NCBI GenBank assembly: GCA_028456385.1 | Contig: JALNQF010000132.1 | Coordinates: 1 to 64,000, forward strand | Direction of reading: 5' to 3' | DNA: 64,000 bases | Source of the DNA: Ophiosphaerella korrae | Taxonomy: Eukaryota > Ascomycota > Dothideomycetes > Pleosporales > Phaeosphaeriaceae | In this document: positions 32,310-43,040 of the stretch, one piece after another | Layout: each line of letters opens with the position of its first letter | How positions within the stretch are numbered: position 1 is the first letter of the stretch | The notes under the pieces: model-generated | What the model was told of the DNA's origin: nothing | What the model saw: the letters and a program-made list of their open reading frames with translations, nothing else | The model's database searches: none | Program-made: the position numbers and the translations under genes

Positions 32310-35300
32310 CTACTCTAGTATAACAAGTTCCCTTTTTGACACAGTCTCACCCTTTGAAGCCACTGATCTTTTCGATATTGCGTCTCGCCACGCATATTTG
32401 TATATCTTTCCCAGACCTATCCGTTCAGCAAAGAGCAAAGCGCCTTCTTCTCGCACCTTCTCAATCAGCATGATGTTGTACAATGGATAACCTAGAACAT
32501 CAGGATTCGTCTCGTTGCCTAGGAATTGCGCTTCAGATAGGAGTATTGCCATCACCGCTCTCGAACTTTGCGTTTGGTAGCCAGCGTCGAACTTCATTGT
32601 GCCCACTTTCTGATATTTGGACGTGTTAATCCAGTGTTCTTGAGTCACTATACTTATCAGTTCTTCGTCTTCCTGAATTTCCTCATATGGCCCAAGCGCT
32701 TGCTTTGCCTTAGCCGTAGGCCTTGTATCCGAAAGAGTCACGATGCAGTGCTCGGAGCCAGTGTTTTGAGTAATGGTCTTCACCCTCCAGCAATCATCTC
32801 CTATCTCAACCTCTGCCAATTCTGTGTGAACAATCAAATACTGCTCATCCAATTCTCCGAGAGGAAGTTTTAGACGTGGCTTCGGTGCTGGCCTGGTCTC
32901 CGCCGAATCCCAACCCCTAAAGCCCTTCGCTGCCATGTTTGGCATACTGAAAAGCCCCAGCTCATGAAGTGAGTATCCACTCTGTGTCTTATGGACTCCA
33001 TAAAATGTGCCTTTTCGGGGACGTATGCGTTCCTCGCCGAGTTTTTTGTATCTCTGCACAACAACTGTATCAAGAAATAGGAGGTCGTAAGGCTTGTCGT
33101 AACGTACGAGCGCACCCCGATGCCCAGAAATCAAAGGCTCCTGAGCAGCTTCCCATCCGGCCCAAGTCCAGCTCGGCGGGCATTGCTCAGACACATGTCT
33201 CCGACGGCGAACAGGCCCATCTGCCTGCCACAACAATGCCACGTCCAAAAAATGACACGGCAAGCCCTTCCGAAAGGGCGAATCTAGAAACTCGGGACCA
33301 GCCATAATATTCATGACTCCTTCAAACGCGCTGAGAATGTCCCACGTCTTGCTAATCGTCCTCTTACCCAGGTCCTCCACTGCTTCAATGTACTGATGCA
33401 TTGCAGGAAGCCTTCTTAGCCTCACACTTGCGTCCTCCCGCCTAGAATTCAACCCCGCCTGTGCGAGTTCGTGGCGATCAGATGGAACACAAGGCGTCAG
33501 CCGCAGCCAAGGAAACGAGACAAGCGCCTTGTCGCCATCCAAAGCGTTGACATCTTCCCTCCACACACCACCTCTACAGTGCCACACCGCAAAGCCATCC
33601 GCAAAGATCAAGATCCGCGTCGCCAACAATTTCTCCTGAAGTGTCCATGCGCGCTCCTCCCACCGCTCGAAATTCATGTTCATGCGCGCGGGCAACACCA
33701 TGCGCGCATTTGAGACGATACTGTCTTCCGTGATCTGGTGATGGTTAGAGCGGTGGCGTAGGCCTTTGAGGCCTTCGTCCGCATGCAAGCTGTCGCCCGC
33801 GACAATGGTGAAGAGCGCGTGGCTGTATATGTGGTCCATGCGCTTGATATTGGAGTGTTTGTCGTCGCCGTCGCCTTCTTGGAGGATACACAGCTGGTCG
33901 ACCCAGAGATACTGCTCGTCCATTTTCTGCACGACGGCGATGGCGTCTTTGATTGTTTGCGGGATGTATATGCCCGCGCTGGAGAGGCTGTTGGCGTAGG
34001 ACAGGACGCGTTCGTTCTCGGCGGTTACGCGCGTGGCGTCGGGTCGTGTCCATGTTGTTTCTTGCGTGTCGACGTTATAGAAGTACTTCGCACCGTTTGG
34101 TCCCTCTGTCATGGCTTCTTTCCAGCCTTTCATCAAGTCGAGGATGCCCCATCGGTAGCTCAACGCAACGTATCTAACCGCCGCCTTTGGGGTGCGCGGC
34201 CTGATAATGTCGGCGAAATTTTTCGTCACAATGCACATGTTGTTTACGTCGATTAGCCGGAACTTTGCGGCCTCGTACCAAGCGGGAGTGAGCGAAGGCG
34301 TGCTCAGTGCTTGTCCACAGTCGTGTCTAGCCATACACGTCTCGACGCAATGCTTGAAGAATGGAACATCGATTTGTGGCCCAAGAGGTCGACCGTACCA
34401 GATCTGCTGCTTTTTTACTCTTGGATGATTTGAGTCTTCGAAACGCAGACTGAAGTGGCATATTTCTTTGAGTGGAGCGAGTGGCGCCCGTCCATGTCCG
34501 TACACACGCACACTGAGAGCGCCTTTCTTTTTCTCGTCTTTTCTATATGCTCGGAGCATAAAAATGCAGGGTAATCTTTTTCGCTTCTTGTTTTGCAAGA
34601 GAGCCAACTGACCCATAGCGAATTGCGCACTTGCGAGCCCCTTCTGCAATCCTTCACTCTTATTATTCGTAGCAAGGTTAATCATCCCAAGACTCGTCTG
34701 GGCCGCGTTCACCGTGTCTATCACCGTATTGCTAGTATTATACAAGTCCTTGAGTTCATCTAGATTAAGGCTCTTGGCTTGTATATCGCGATCCTCCGCT
34801 TCAAGAAAGAGTACTTGTGCTCTTTCCACCGTCGAACTCGCAGACTGTCGTCGGTCAGTTGCGTATCCAAATGGCCAAAGTCCTGCACCGCCAACCCATT
34901 CTCGCTTCCAGTACGTGTTCTCCTTAATCCAGTCCGAGAACGTTTGCATATTCCGGAATTTGTCGTCCTCAGGCAAATATTTCCTGATGTGCTCAGCCTT
35001 CAACAAATCGTACTCTGGCTCGCATATACTTCGATACAGTAGATCGCAAAACTTGCAAAATACCCGCCATTTTAAGATATGCGAAAGGCTTTTGTAGTAT
35101 ATAAGTGCTTCGGGTGCGTCGACCGCCGTCTCGCCTGGCTCCGTAGATTCGTTGGGCAAACAGGCCTCGAAAGGAATCTTCTTGCACGCGGTGCAAAGTT
35201 TCTCTGTTTCTATGCCGACGCCTTTCTTAAGTATCGAAAAACTGTCTGAGCCTTCGGATGCCAGTCGTTGGGCACTTCGACGGATTCGTGAGGCACGCTC

Positions 35301-35429
35301 TGAGACCCATCCTTCTTTCTTGTCTTCGCTTTCTCTTATTTTGATAGATGCCATGGAGTCATCGCTCTTGTAGCCGTCAGACAACGTGGTAGACGGTCTG
35401 TCGTTCTGTTCCGACTCGTATGAAGCCAT
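32310..35429 (-). CDS. Large HET-domain protein with embedded WW domain
   Basis: Single-exon 1,039-residue protein, predicted cytosolic incompatibility/cell-death type. The N-terminal third has Cys pairs (LCTACKKIPFEAC at about 77; FCKFCDLLY at about 125), typical of HET proteins. The HET domain begins at about residue 417 (VRYVALSYRWG). Right after it, residues 435-463 are GWKEAMTEGPNG...YFYN...ETTWTRP, a complete WW domain with Trp 436 and 460, aromatic YFYN and terminal Pro. The HET domain resumes (IYIPQTIKDAIAVVQKM, QYLWVDQLCILQ, MDHIYSHALFTIVAGD, ERAWTLQEKLLATRIL). Later come CPPSWTWAGWEA and a C-terminal half of unknown role. The ATG at 35429 is preceded by stops in frame. No lesions, unlike the neighbouring HET relic. 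The partner of the WW domain is unknown. Confidence 0.88.
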   Translation of the reverse strand: MASYESEQNDRPSTTLSDGYKSDDSMASIKIRESEDKKEGWVSERASRIRRSAQRLASEGSDSFSILKKGVGIETEKLCTACKKIPFEACLPNESTEPGETAVDAPEALIYYKSLSHILKWRVFCKFCDLLYRSICEPEYDLLKAEHIRKYLPEDDKFRNMQTFSDWIKENTYWKREWVGGAGLWPFGYATDRRQSASSTVERAQVLFLEAEDRDIQAKSLNLDELKDLYNTSNTVIDTVNAAQTSLGMINLATNNKSEGLQKGLASAQFAMGQLALLQNKKRKRLPCIFMLRAYRKDEKKKGALSVRVYGHGRAPLAPLKEICHFSLRFEDSNHPRVKKQQIWYGRPLGPQIDVPFFKHCVETCMARHDCGQALSTPSLTPAWYEAAKFRLIDVNNMCIVTKNFADIIRPRTPKAAVRYVALSYRWGILDLMKGWKEAMTEGPNGAKYFYNVDTQETTWTRPDATRVTAENERVLSYANSLSSAGIYIPQTIKDAIAVVQKMDEQYLWVDQLCILQEGDGDDKHSNIKRMDHIYSHALFTIVAGDSLHADEGLKGLRHRSNHHQITEDSIVSNARMVLPARMNMNFERWEERAWTLQEKLLATRILIFADGFAVWHCRGGVWREDVNALDGDKALVSFPWLRLTPCVPSDRHELAQAGLNSRREDASVRLRRLPAMHQYIEAVEDLGKRTISKTWDILSAFEGVMNIMAGPEFLDSPFRKGLPCHFLDVALLWQADGPVRRRRHVSEQCPPSWTWAGWEAAQEPLISGHRGALVRYDKPYDLLFLDTVVVQRYKKLGEERIRPRKGTFYGVHKTQSGYSLHELGLFSMPNMAAKGFRGWDSAETRPAPKPRLKLPLGELDEQYLIVHTELAEVEIGDDCWRVKTITQNTGSEHCIVTLSDTRPTAKAKQALGPYEEIQEDEELISIVTQEHWINTSKYQKVGTMKFDAGYQTQSSRAVMAILLSEAQFLGNETNPDVLGYPLYNIMLIEKVREEGALLFAERIGLGKIYKYAWRDAISKRSVASKGETVSKRELVILE

Positions 35430-36443
35430 GGTTGGATGCTGTGTAATGCCCCCTGAATGAATTATAGGAGAGAAAGTTGGAAAAGTACAAGCAGCTTGCT
35501 GTTCTTACATGAGTTATCATAGTTAGTAGCCAGCGGTGGCGGGGCACAACGTTAATCTAAAATTACCTGCGCATGCACATGAAGTGTGGCGCTTGAATGG
35601 GGGCGGATCCATATCATCGTGATTGGCTGGTTTCATGCTGAGGGCGCCTCGGATGACAACAACTCAGCCCTACAGCGTTTACAGGCCAGCTAAGGTATTA
35701 CTGATGGTGTTTCAGTGTTTGCGGAGTGGTAAAACCACTTAAGCACATAGCCTCAGCAGTCTACCAAGAAACAAGAAGGTATACCCACCATCAATAAATC
35801 GACATAATGTCCCTCCTTACGTCGCAAAAAAAACCCTGTGCCGAAAAACAACAGGGGTACTTACACATCTAGAACAATAAATTCTACATGCAGGTGGATT
35901 CGCGCTTGTTCTGCTGTATGAATATATAATTTAGGTACTTAGAAGACCTTGTGCCTTCTTAGTGAAAAAATACACACATCTTCCTGCCTTCCTGTCTTAC
36001 TCAAGAAAGCCTCTTCGATTACGGCATAAACACGATTTGCTTTTACAAGGAAAGACCTTAATCGCCTGTAATAGTAAGCAATATGTTTTTTTTTTACAAG
36101 CCTCAGCATCTTGCTACAGAAGATAGGCACCATATCGTCTTTGTAACTACTGTGTTGCCACCCCTAGTCGCTAGGCTGAAGCAGCCCTACATCCACTTAA
36201 CCAAAACTGTTTTAGCGGTTCGCATAGATTACGTTATCACGCATCGCCAACCGGTGAACCAGCTTTGCAGATACTTCACGGACTAGCCGCTCTACTACAT
36301 GCACCTCAATCTATTCTTTAATAAATCAACCCATACGAACAACAATGCAAAACAATTCGTGAATTTTCTAACTACCTGAAAATCCGCTACTCACCCCTTG
36401 GTTCCTATCTACAGTTTATTTTCATTAGAGCCCAGTGGAAGCA
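35430..36443. other. Intergenic, no gene seen
   Basis: Upstream of the HET/WW gene. It includes A-runs and a small hairpin CCCTGT...ACAGGG at about 35835-35860. No coding frame is supported. Confidence 0.4.
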
Positions 36444-38025
36444 ATGTTCGCTCTGCAACGGCAGGAAATGCTGGACAATTCCTGGTGGATACCTGAAGAA
36501 GGGCGGCTTCAATATATCGATGCCCGAACTTTTGCAAATACAGGTAAGCTTACTAAGTAGAACCCAAGAATTACTTTGTTTCTACTAGCACACTAACATT
36601 AGAAATTACAGTAAATGCAGTAACACCAGACACTTTTCGGGAGGGAGGTCTGGGCGACCTAGGAGTAGATGGCTGGCTACATCAAAGAGGCCGCTTCGCC
36701 TGGCCAACTGATTCTCGTCTTAGAAAGGAACAAGGCAGCATTAGACTGCTCATTTGTGAGCGATGTAGTTTCCAACCGCTTAAGTTTGGCTTAAGCAAGG
36801 ACTCCTTGTTAGCTATTGAAAAAGAATTTGGTTTACCAATTGAAATGCTTACAATTTTCAAGTTTAATAGAGGCAGCTATTCCTATTACTTTCATCCTTC
36901 GGTTCCTCATAATTAAAAACTAGAACAGCTTAGTAAGGTTAAAATATCACAGCTTTTATATTTAGGACATCTTACATGAAGTTAGTGATTACGATTAAGG
37001 TTCTACAAATGTTCTAAGTTGTAAATTATGGCCTCTGTCTTACATACTTATTCAAAACACGAGTTACATTTAGCTTTATGTTTGGCTGGAATATGAATGA
37101 ATTAGAGCGTCCTAAATATCTAGGACTGCATGGTCCCCGGATTAGCAGGCTCATTCAATCGGTAACTTCTAATTGGAGGCATCTATTGCTGCTACTAGTA
37201 ATTCTACTCGAAGACCTCGTTTATAATGCGGATAGATATAAAGGAATAGATCTTTCCCCTAAAATAATAGGTCTAGAAAGCTAACTTTGGGTTACAAAAG
37301 CTGGACGAAACGCTAGCTCTTTAAAATTATTGAATTTTAGAGCACTAAGCCAAAACATGACGGCTGAGGAACGATTCGAGATTATTACTAACATTAACAC
37401 TACAGCTACCAATGCAGTTACTTTTATTGGCAACTTAAAATGGGATAATAGATATTGTCAGTTCCTCCGAGATATCTCTGAAGAAATCCGAGGGTTTACC
37501 GAATCGACGAAAAGTAGAGAGCTAAATCTAGACAACACTATTGAGACCTTGGCTACTTTTATTCCCGTAATTCTAAAACATGTAGGGGTATTGAAGGCTA
37601 GACTTAATATTCAACTTAATGCTGTAAGAGACCCAATTCTATTTAATAACGGGTTTAAGTTTTAACTAGTTACTGTAGCTATAAATCTAGTTGCCTAAGT
37701 AGACAGCAATGCCAATTCTACAATTGCAGTAACTACGGGGCTTAATAGTGTTGAAATGAAAGCACTTGCTTTTGTTACTACTATCTTCTTGCCTCTAACT
37801 TTTATAGCAGTCCGTATAATTGACCTTAGCAAAAAAAATTAGCTAGTAGATATATCTCCTAAAAAGACACTGTTTAGCATGTTAATGTTTGATTGGCAGA
37901 CTAAAGTCAAAGCACAATCATCAGATCCAACTAATGGAACTAAGGTTGTCTCTAAATATTTTTGGTTATACTGGGTGATTAGTGTACCTTTGACCATTGT
38001 AGTGCTTTCGGCTTGGCGTACATAG
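36444..38025 (+). pseudogene. CorA-like (Mg2+ transporter-type) membrane protein, decayed
   Basis: Relic of a fungal CorA-like protein. It starts MFALQRQEMLDNSWWIPEEG with an intron near 36544-36610, then DTFREGGLGDLGVDGWLHQR, RLRKEQGSIRLLICERC and EKEFGLPIEMLTIF. A damaged stretch with stops (TAA at 36914) follows, then MFGWNMNELERPKYLGLHGP, NFRALSQNMTAEERFEIITN, FLRDISEEIRGFTESTKSRE and ETLATFIPVILKHVGVLKARL. The C-terminal two-helix part TGLNSVEMKALAFVTTIFLP and WLYWVISVPLTIVVLSAWRT ends at TAG 38025. At least five stops/frameshifts lie along it, many TAA/TAG. In intact relatives this is a cytosolic domain plus two membrane helices; magnesium transport for this fungal subfamily is inference only. 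It sits between HET-family genes and DNA of low gene density. Confidence 0.7.
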
Positions 38026-39661
38026 TAGCATTAAGAAAAGGACTATTATTGACAAAAGTACCCTTATGTCAAGCTAGATAAACGAGATATAGTCCCAAAT
38101 ATCTTCAAAAGATTGACTAAGGTTACGGGGAAACGAAGAAAATTGAAAGAGAGTGAAAAATTAAACTAGACCATTGCAATTAGTAGTCCCTTCCATTACT
38201 CTATCACGGGATATTTCTAGCCGATGCATAGGTGGCCAATGATCTTCTGCTTTTCAGAAGTAATTCTCATCTAACTCTTGGCGATATTGAACCCTAAAAA
38301 TCACTCTCCACTACACCTACATCTAGTCGATCGTTTTATATGCAAGGCGCTGCAAGTAGAAGGCGATAGAGAGATACAGCAATTGCACTTTTATAAGCAC
38401 GCGCTATATGAAGGCTGCACATAACCCCTCTATCACGCTAATACAAACTAGGAAACACCCTTGCCTGAGAGATCGTGCGGTGAGAACGAATCGAGGTGCA
38501 AAAGCCAGAAACCGATTCTGCTCGCAACTATAATAACTAATGTATTTGCGCTTCTTGAGCCCTCCATGGCACAAGGTCCTGATCTTTGTTACTTTTTCGA
38601 GTCTTAGCTTTTGATACTGGCGATGTCCTATTTTCCTCATCTTGTATGGAAGCCTTCCGCTTTCGATTACGTTAATCCTAACTTCCCTTAGCTGTAGCTT
38701 TATCTTTACCTGTACCTCCTTATAATTGAAGACGTTTGCCTTTCCCTTTTTTAAATTAACTAATTTTCTTACCTAGTAAATTTAGGTCTCTTTACTTAAA
38801 CTACTTTTAGAGTAATAGTAATAAAATATACTAGTATCGAAGGCCTAATCCTTGAAAGGTATAAACTCGTTAACCAGACCTGTTCAGCTTAGTCCTAAAG
38901 TCCTGCAGTGGATAAATTCCCCCGACATCGATGTACACTAAAGTATTGCTAGAATACAGGGCCCAATACTTCGTACTACAAGCTATCAACTTAGACACCT
39001 GAGCCCGCTAAGCAAGCCAGTAACTGCGCTAAATAGGTGTGCAAAGCAGATACTAATAACGATACTAACGACGACGCTCTAAAAGAAATAATCGGCAGTA
39101 TAAGGATAATACTGTAATTCTTAGTTGACTACTAAGCGGAGAGAAGTAAATTCCTAGTGGATTTACGATGTTTAATATGAAATAGTATAACCAACGGGTT
39201 TGGGCATGAGATGCCTAAAAAAAAATTCTCCACAGGGGGTTTTTCGGCACACAAGGGGGAGGGGATAGTAGTATACAGAACATTTGACTCTGCCTAGGGA
39301 TACCCCTGTACCATATCATATACGTTAGCCACTACTACAACCAGCCTCTACTCTATTACATAAACCGACCATACAAGAATCCTAAGAGGATAAATACACA
39401 TCACACTGACTAGGCAAATAATTTAAGGACAATACGTACCCATCAGGCAAATCACATCAAGCCACTAGACTCAAATAAACCCAATAATTAAAATATGATT
39501 ACATAGTTGAACCATCTAGCCAAAAAAATGGGGTATTTCAAAATCTACACAACGCAGGGTATCTAGCGAATGTCCAAACCAAGCCCTCGAAGCCTCACTC
39601 TAATATCTTAATAATAACATAGTAGTAGAAAGCGAACCGTCAACCAAAAAAACCAACCACC
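38026..39661. other. Gene-free stretch
   Basis: AT-leaning sequence with A- and T-runs; no supported gene. This is the boundary between the decayed left part of the window and the conserved right part. Confidence 0.45.
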
Positions 39662-41095
39662 TTACCCCCTCACCCCCCTAACCAACTCCTCCCTCCACTC
39701 CTCGCCCCCAATTCTCCCCTCAACCCCCACCCCTAAAACCCTCCCAAACCACGCCTTAATATCGAATCCCAGCGCAGCACTCAGCCCCTCTATCCGCCGT
39801 AAATTGACCAAGCCCTCGTCCCCATGCCCACAGTACTCTAACGGCCGTCCCGCCTTCACCACATCACGCAGCCGATACGCATTGCCGCGAAACGCCTCGT
39901 ATGGACTAGACCCCAGCACAACAAACAGCAGCGTGATACCCAGGGACCACAGATCTGTCGCAGGACAAGGAGCGCGTGGCGCTCGCGCCGACAGGAGCGC
40001 CGGATCGAGAAAGTCCCAGGTACCCGCGCCAAGCGGCGGGGTCGAGGCGGCGGGGAGAATAGCGGCAGAGAAGTCTGAGAGGAGGGGAGCGAGGGAGGAA
40101 AGGTCCAGGAGTATGTTTGCGGGCTTGATGTCTGCGTGGATGCAAGATGTGGATTGGAGGAAGGACAGGGCATCGATGAGGGCGAGGGCGAGGGGTGGGA
40201 AGATTTGGGCGAGTTTGGCTGCGCGTTGGAGGGTGGGGAGGGTATTGAGGTGTGTTTGGGTCCAGGTGTCGAGGGTGGTTGGGAGGGCTTTTAGGACGAG
40301 AGCGGAAGTCCGGGTGTCTTGGCCGTAGAAGGGGACGATGTGGGCTTCTGCGCCGGGGAAGCGCGAGAGGTAAGAGAGGATGCGGGCTTCGGTGTCAAGG
40401 ACCTTTTTGGCGCTGGTAGAGGCGGGTGCTTTGATGGCGTACATTGGGGGTATTGATGGGAGGCTGACCTTACTTGTACTTGATGAGGCCGAGTTGTTGG
40501 GTGTGATAGGGGGTGTGGTGGAGGTACAGGAGTCGTTGCGGTTCGCGGATGGTAGGCTCGGCGTTGCAAGGTATACTTCGCTCCAAGCACCTACGCCGAT
40601 GGGTTGTTTCCGCCCTTCTCTATCCACCTTGATCGTGTAATCGGTCAGGTGATGCGGAAATACGATAAGCTCAGTGCTACCTGGGCGTGTTGATTCGTCC
40701 AGTGATGGTCGGCTAGCTCGTGAGGAAGTCGAGTTGCCACGGCGGATACATGATAGTGAGGTCAAGTAGTCCGACGACGTAGAGTTGCTCTTGGAGTGCG
40801 ATGCCCCGATCGGAGTAGTTGGCGGTGTTATAAAGCCGTCATCAAATTTCCTAGCCGGAGCCTGTGAACCCAGCATCGACGATCGCATCCGTGTAGGCGA
40901 ACCTGGTGGTGTAGGAACGCTTCTCGAATTCGTGGACCTTGAATCTATCTGTCCGGGAATAGCGAGATGATAGGTGTTTCGGGACTGAGTGTTGTCGAGT
41001 CGAACACGAAGCTTTTCTTTATTTGCGGCTGTTGCTGAATCAAATACTTCAGACTCCTTTGTCGGTGGAAATACAAAGTGTGGGAAAGCTTCCAT
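39662..41095 (-). CDS. Serine/threonine protein kinase
   Basis: Single-exon 477-residue kinase. Residues 1-160 are a Ser/Thr/Pro-rich, probably disordered tail (PTPPGSPTR, TPPTTPIGASHSKSNSTSS). The kinase domain runs from about 153 to the end: Gly-loop IGVGAWSEVY (166-175), a Ser/Thr-rich insert before MYAIKAP (Lys 222), Glu 236 in DTEARIL, HADIKPANILL (320-330) and DFS (341-343). TDLWSLGITLLFVVLGSSPYEAF gives helices F-G. The catalytic-loop Asp and Lys/Asn are present. HRD is replaced by HAD and DFG by DFS, so metal-binding Asp stays but activation-loop control may differ. The C-lobe is short, ending in WREELVRGVRG. No lesion; third-position G+C is high, unlike the decayed DNA to its left. 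Confidence 0.88.
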   Translation of the reverse strand: MEAFPHFVFPPTKESEVFDSATAANKEKLRVRLDNTQSRNTYHLAIPGQIDSRSTNSRSVPTPPGSPTRMRSSMLGSQAPARKFDDGFITPPTTPIGASHSKSNSTSSDYLTSLSCIRRGNSTSSRASRPSLDESTRPGSTELIVFPHHLTDYTIKVDREGRKQPIGVGAWSEVYLATPSLPSANRNDSCTSTTPPITPNNSASSSTSKVSLPSIPPMYAIKAPASTSAKKVLDTEARILSYLSRFPGAEAHIVPFYGQDTRTSALVLKALPTTLDTWTQTHLNTLPTLQRAAKLAQIFPPLALALIDALSFLQSTSCIHADIKPANILLDLSSLAPLLSDFSAAILPAASTPPLGAGTWDFLDPALLSARAPRAPCPATDLWSLGITLLFVVLGSSPYEAFRGNAYRLRDVVKAGRPLEYCGHGDEGLVNLRRIEGLSAALGFDIKAWFGRVLGVGVEGRIGGEEWREELVRGVRG

Positions 41096-43040
41096 AGTGA
41101 TTTGAAGAAAGTAACCCGTTCACTGACAGGTAACGTTGCGCAGGTAGGCGTCAACAATAGGTGATGGTACCCTTGACTGTGTGAAACACAGTGCGCTTTC
41201 GGCTTTACAAACAATTTGTAGCACGATGCGAAACAGGAACCCAGGGTCTAGAAGAATTTCAGTGAATAGGGATATGGTGCAACAGAAATAGGCAGAGCGA
41301 TGTGGCGTGTATATAGGATGTCACAGGGTTCCGTGACCGTGGCAAAGTGGCTCAACAAATGATAAGAGATATTAATACAAGAGTCGGTACAGAGCAAACA
41401 AAAATCCAAAAGTAAGTATCGCGGAAGCGACACTCAACGGGCCAGAAACATATTGAGTGCGGAATGTGGTGCGCGCAGACTGCCCGCAGTAAATCTGTGG
41501 AAGGACGAAACCAACTCAAAAGGGACCAACCGTCCTTGATAAAGGTACCGAGTCCTGACGCGCCCCGGTTACGTCCGGCAGGCGCACCCATGTGGCACCC
41601 GTCCAATCTCGAGCCGAACAATGGCTTGAGATGATTCGCATGGAAGGAGAAAGCAAAAATGGGCAGCCTGCGATTCCAGAACGTCGTTCGCTGGTCTTGC
41701 TTGTCCTGGCTGTCAAATCTTGGGTAATGCCGCCGTTGTGGCCGGTGCATAGGGCTTGGCGCCGGACTTCCAATCACCACTAGAACGTGCCCGGCTTGAT
41801 TGGCCTAGCAAAATCCCTTCCCCATCCTCCACGCCAGGTGGTGATGCTGCCTCTTACTCCGTGCCACGAGACGTTTTTCTGTGGTTGCTTGGAACTTGAG
41901 AAGTGGGTAGTCTGGGGTAATCGTAGGCCGTGTGACGTCTTGGAGATGCTAGCGGAGAGCTACTGCAGAAGAGTCAGTGTGAGCATGACGCTGACATGAA
42001 AACACTCGTCCAACTGAAAGAAGCCATGATCGATGATTGATCAGCAGCCTTGAATGAATAATGGGTGGGTAGACTTTCCTGGCCCACGCAAGTGTTGTAG
42101 GGATCATGATAGCAGGATGCAGGCAGGGCTGATGTTGCGCTTTACATTCCATATCGTGAAGTAATTCGGCCGGTCGGAGCCGGGGTGACCAATAATGTAC
42201 AACCATCGCTCTGCATCTTGACGTCGTGCTGTCTGTCCCGTCCCAGAGACGGCCCGCGAAGTGCTCTTTCAATCTCAATCCGACTCGGCACATGATCACT
42301 AGTGAGAACAACGAATGCCGCTGTAATGCACACGTTGCGTGCAACGGCACTGTGCCTTTGCCTTCGACTGAACACACTATGCATTGTTCAATTTCCGCGC
42401 TCCACTCGTCCTCACGCGGCCAGATGGAAAATTGCACAGCGCGGGCCATGGTTCAAGAAGGATTTGGGACCAGTCCCGAAATTTGACATCGTGTTGGTCA
42501 CCCATCCATCTATGCCTACAGTTAGCCTAGACGACACCACACCATACCAGTCACAGGCATGCCGAGTCGAATGCACGTGTTCAGATTTGTACTTCTTTTC
42601 AATTCGGCTATACACACAAGTGCCTTCGAAGACAAATCTCGCGCAATCGTAGTTGCTTCCTAGACAGGCTGCGCAGTGCATACCCGCAATGACGGAAAGA
42701 AAGGAAAGCAAATCCTAGCCCAGGTGCGCCCTAATTCAACATATGAGACCCAATAATAATAATAAGAAAAAGAGATAATGGAGGTGGTACATATATTGTA
42801 CCTGAATCTCTATGAACCAAAGCAAACTCTTTTCTCCATTCGGATGCAGAGTGCAAAAGCGAAGCCAACGCCATCTTTCATGAGGGTGCGCCCCTATCTG
42901 GGCTCCATGCGACCAAATAATGTTCGTCGAATTACGGTGTAGCATGCACACAGACATATGCCCTAAAACTTGTTCGGCACAGAGGAACGATTATATGATG
43001 CAATGATCTTCTCCACCTGTTCCTCGTGCTCTTCCTGGCG
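41096..43040. other. Intergenic (kinase promoter and downstream region of the FLC-like gene)
   Basis: About 1.9 kb without a supported gene. Several short frames occur on both strands but have neither motifs nor plausible introns. Confidence 0.45.

Noticed and set aside
35826..39255. GTGCCGAAAAAC at about 35842 and its reverse complement at about 39237, flanking the CorA-like pseudogene like terminal repeats
   Set aside because: Only about 13 bases match; neighbouring sequence and A-runs lie in inconsistent positions relative to the core, and no target duplication is seen.
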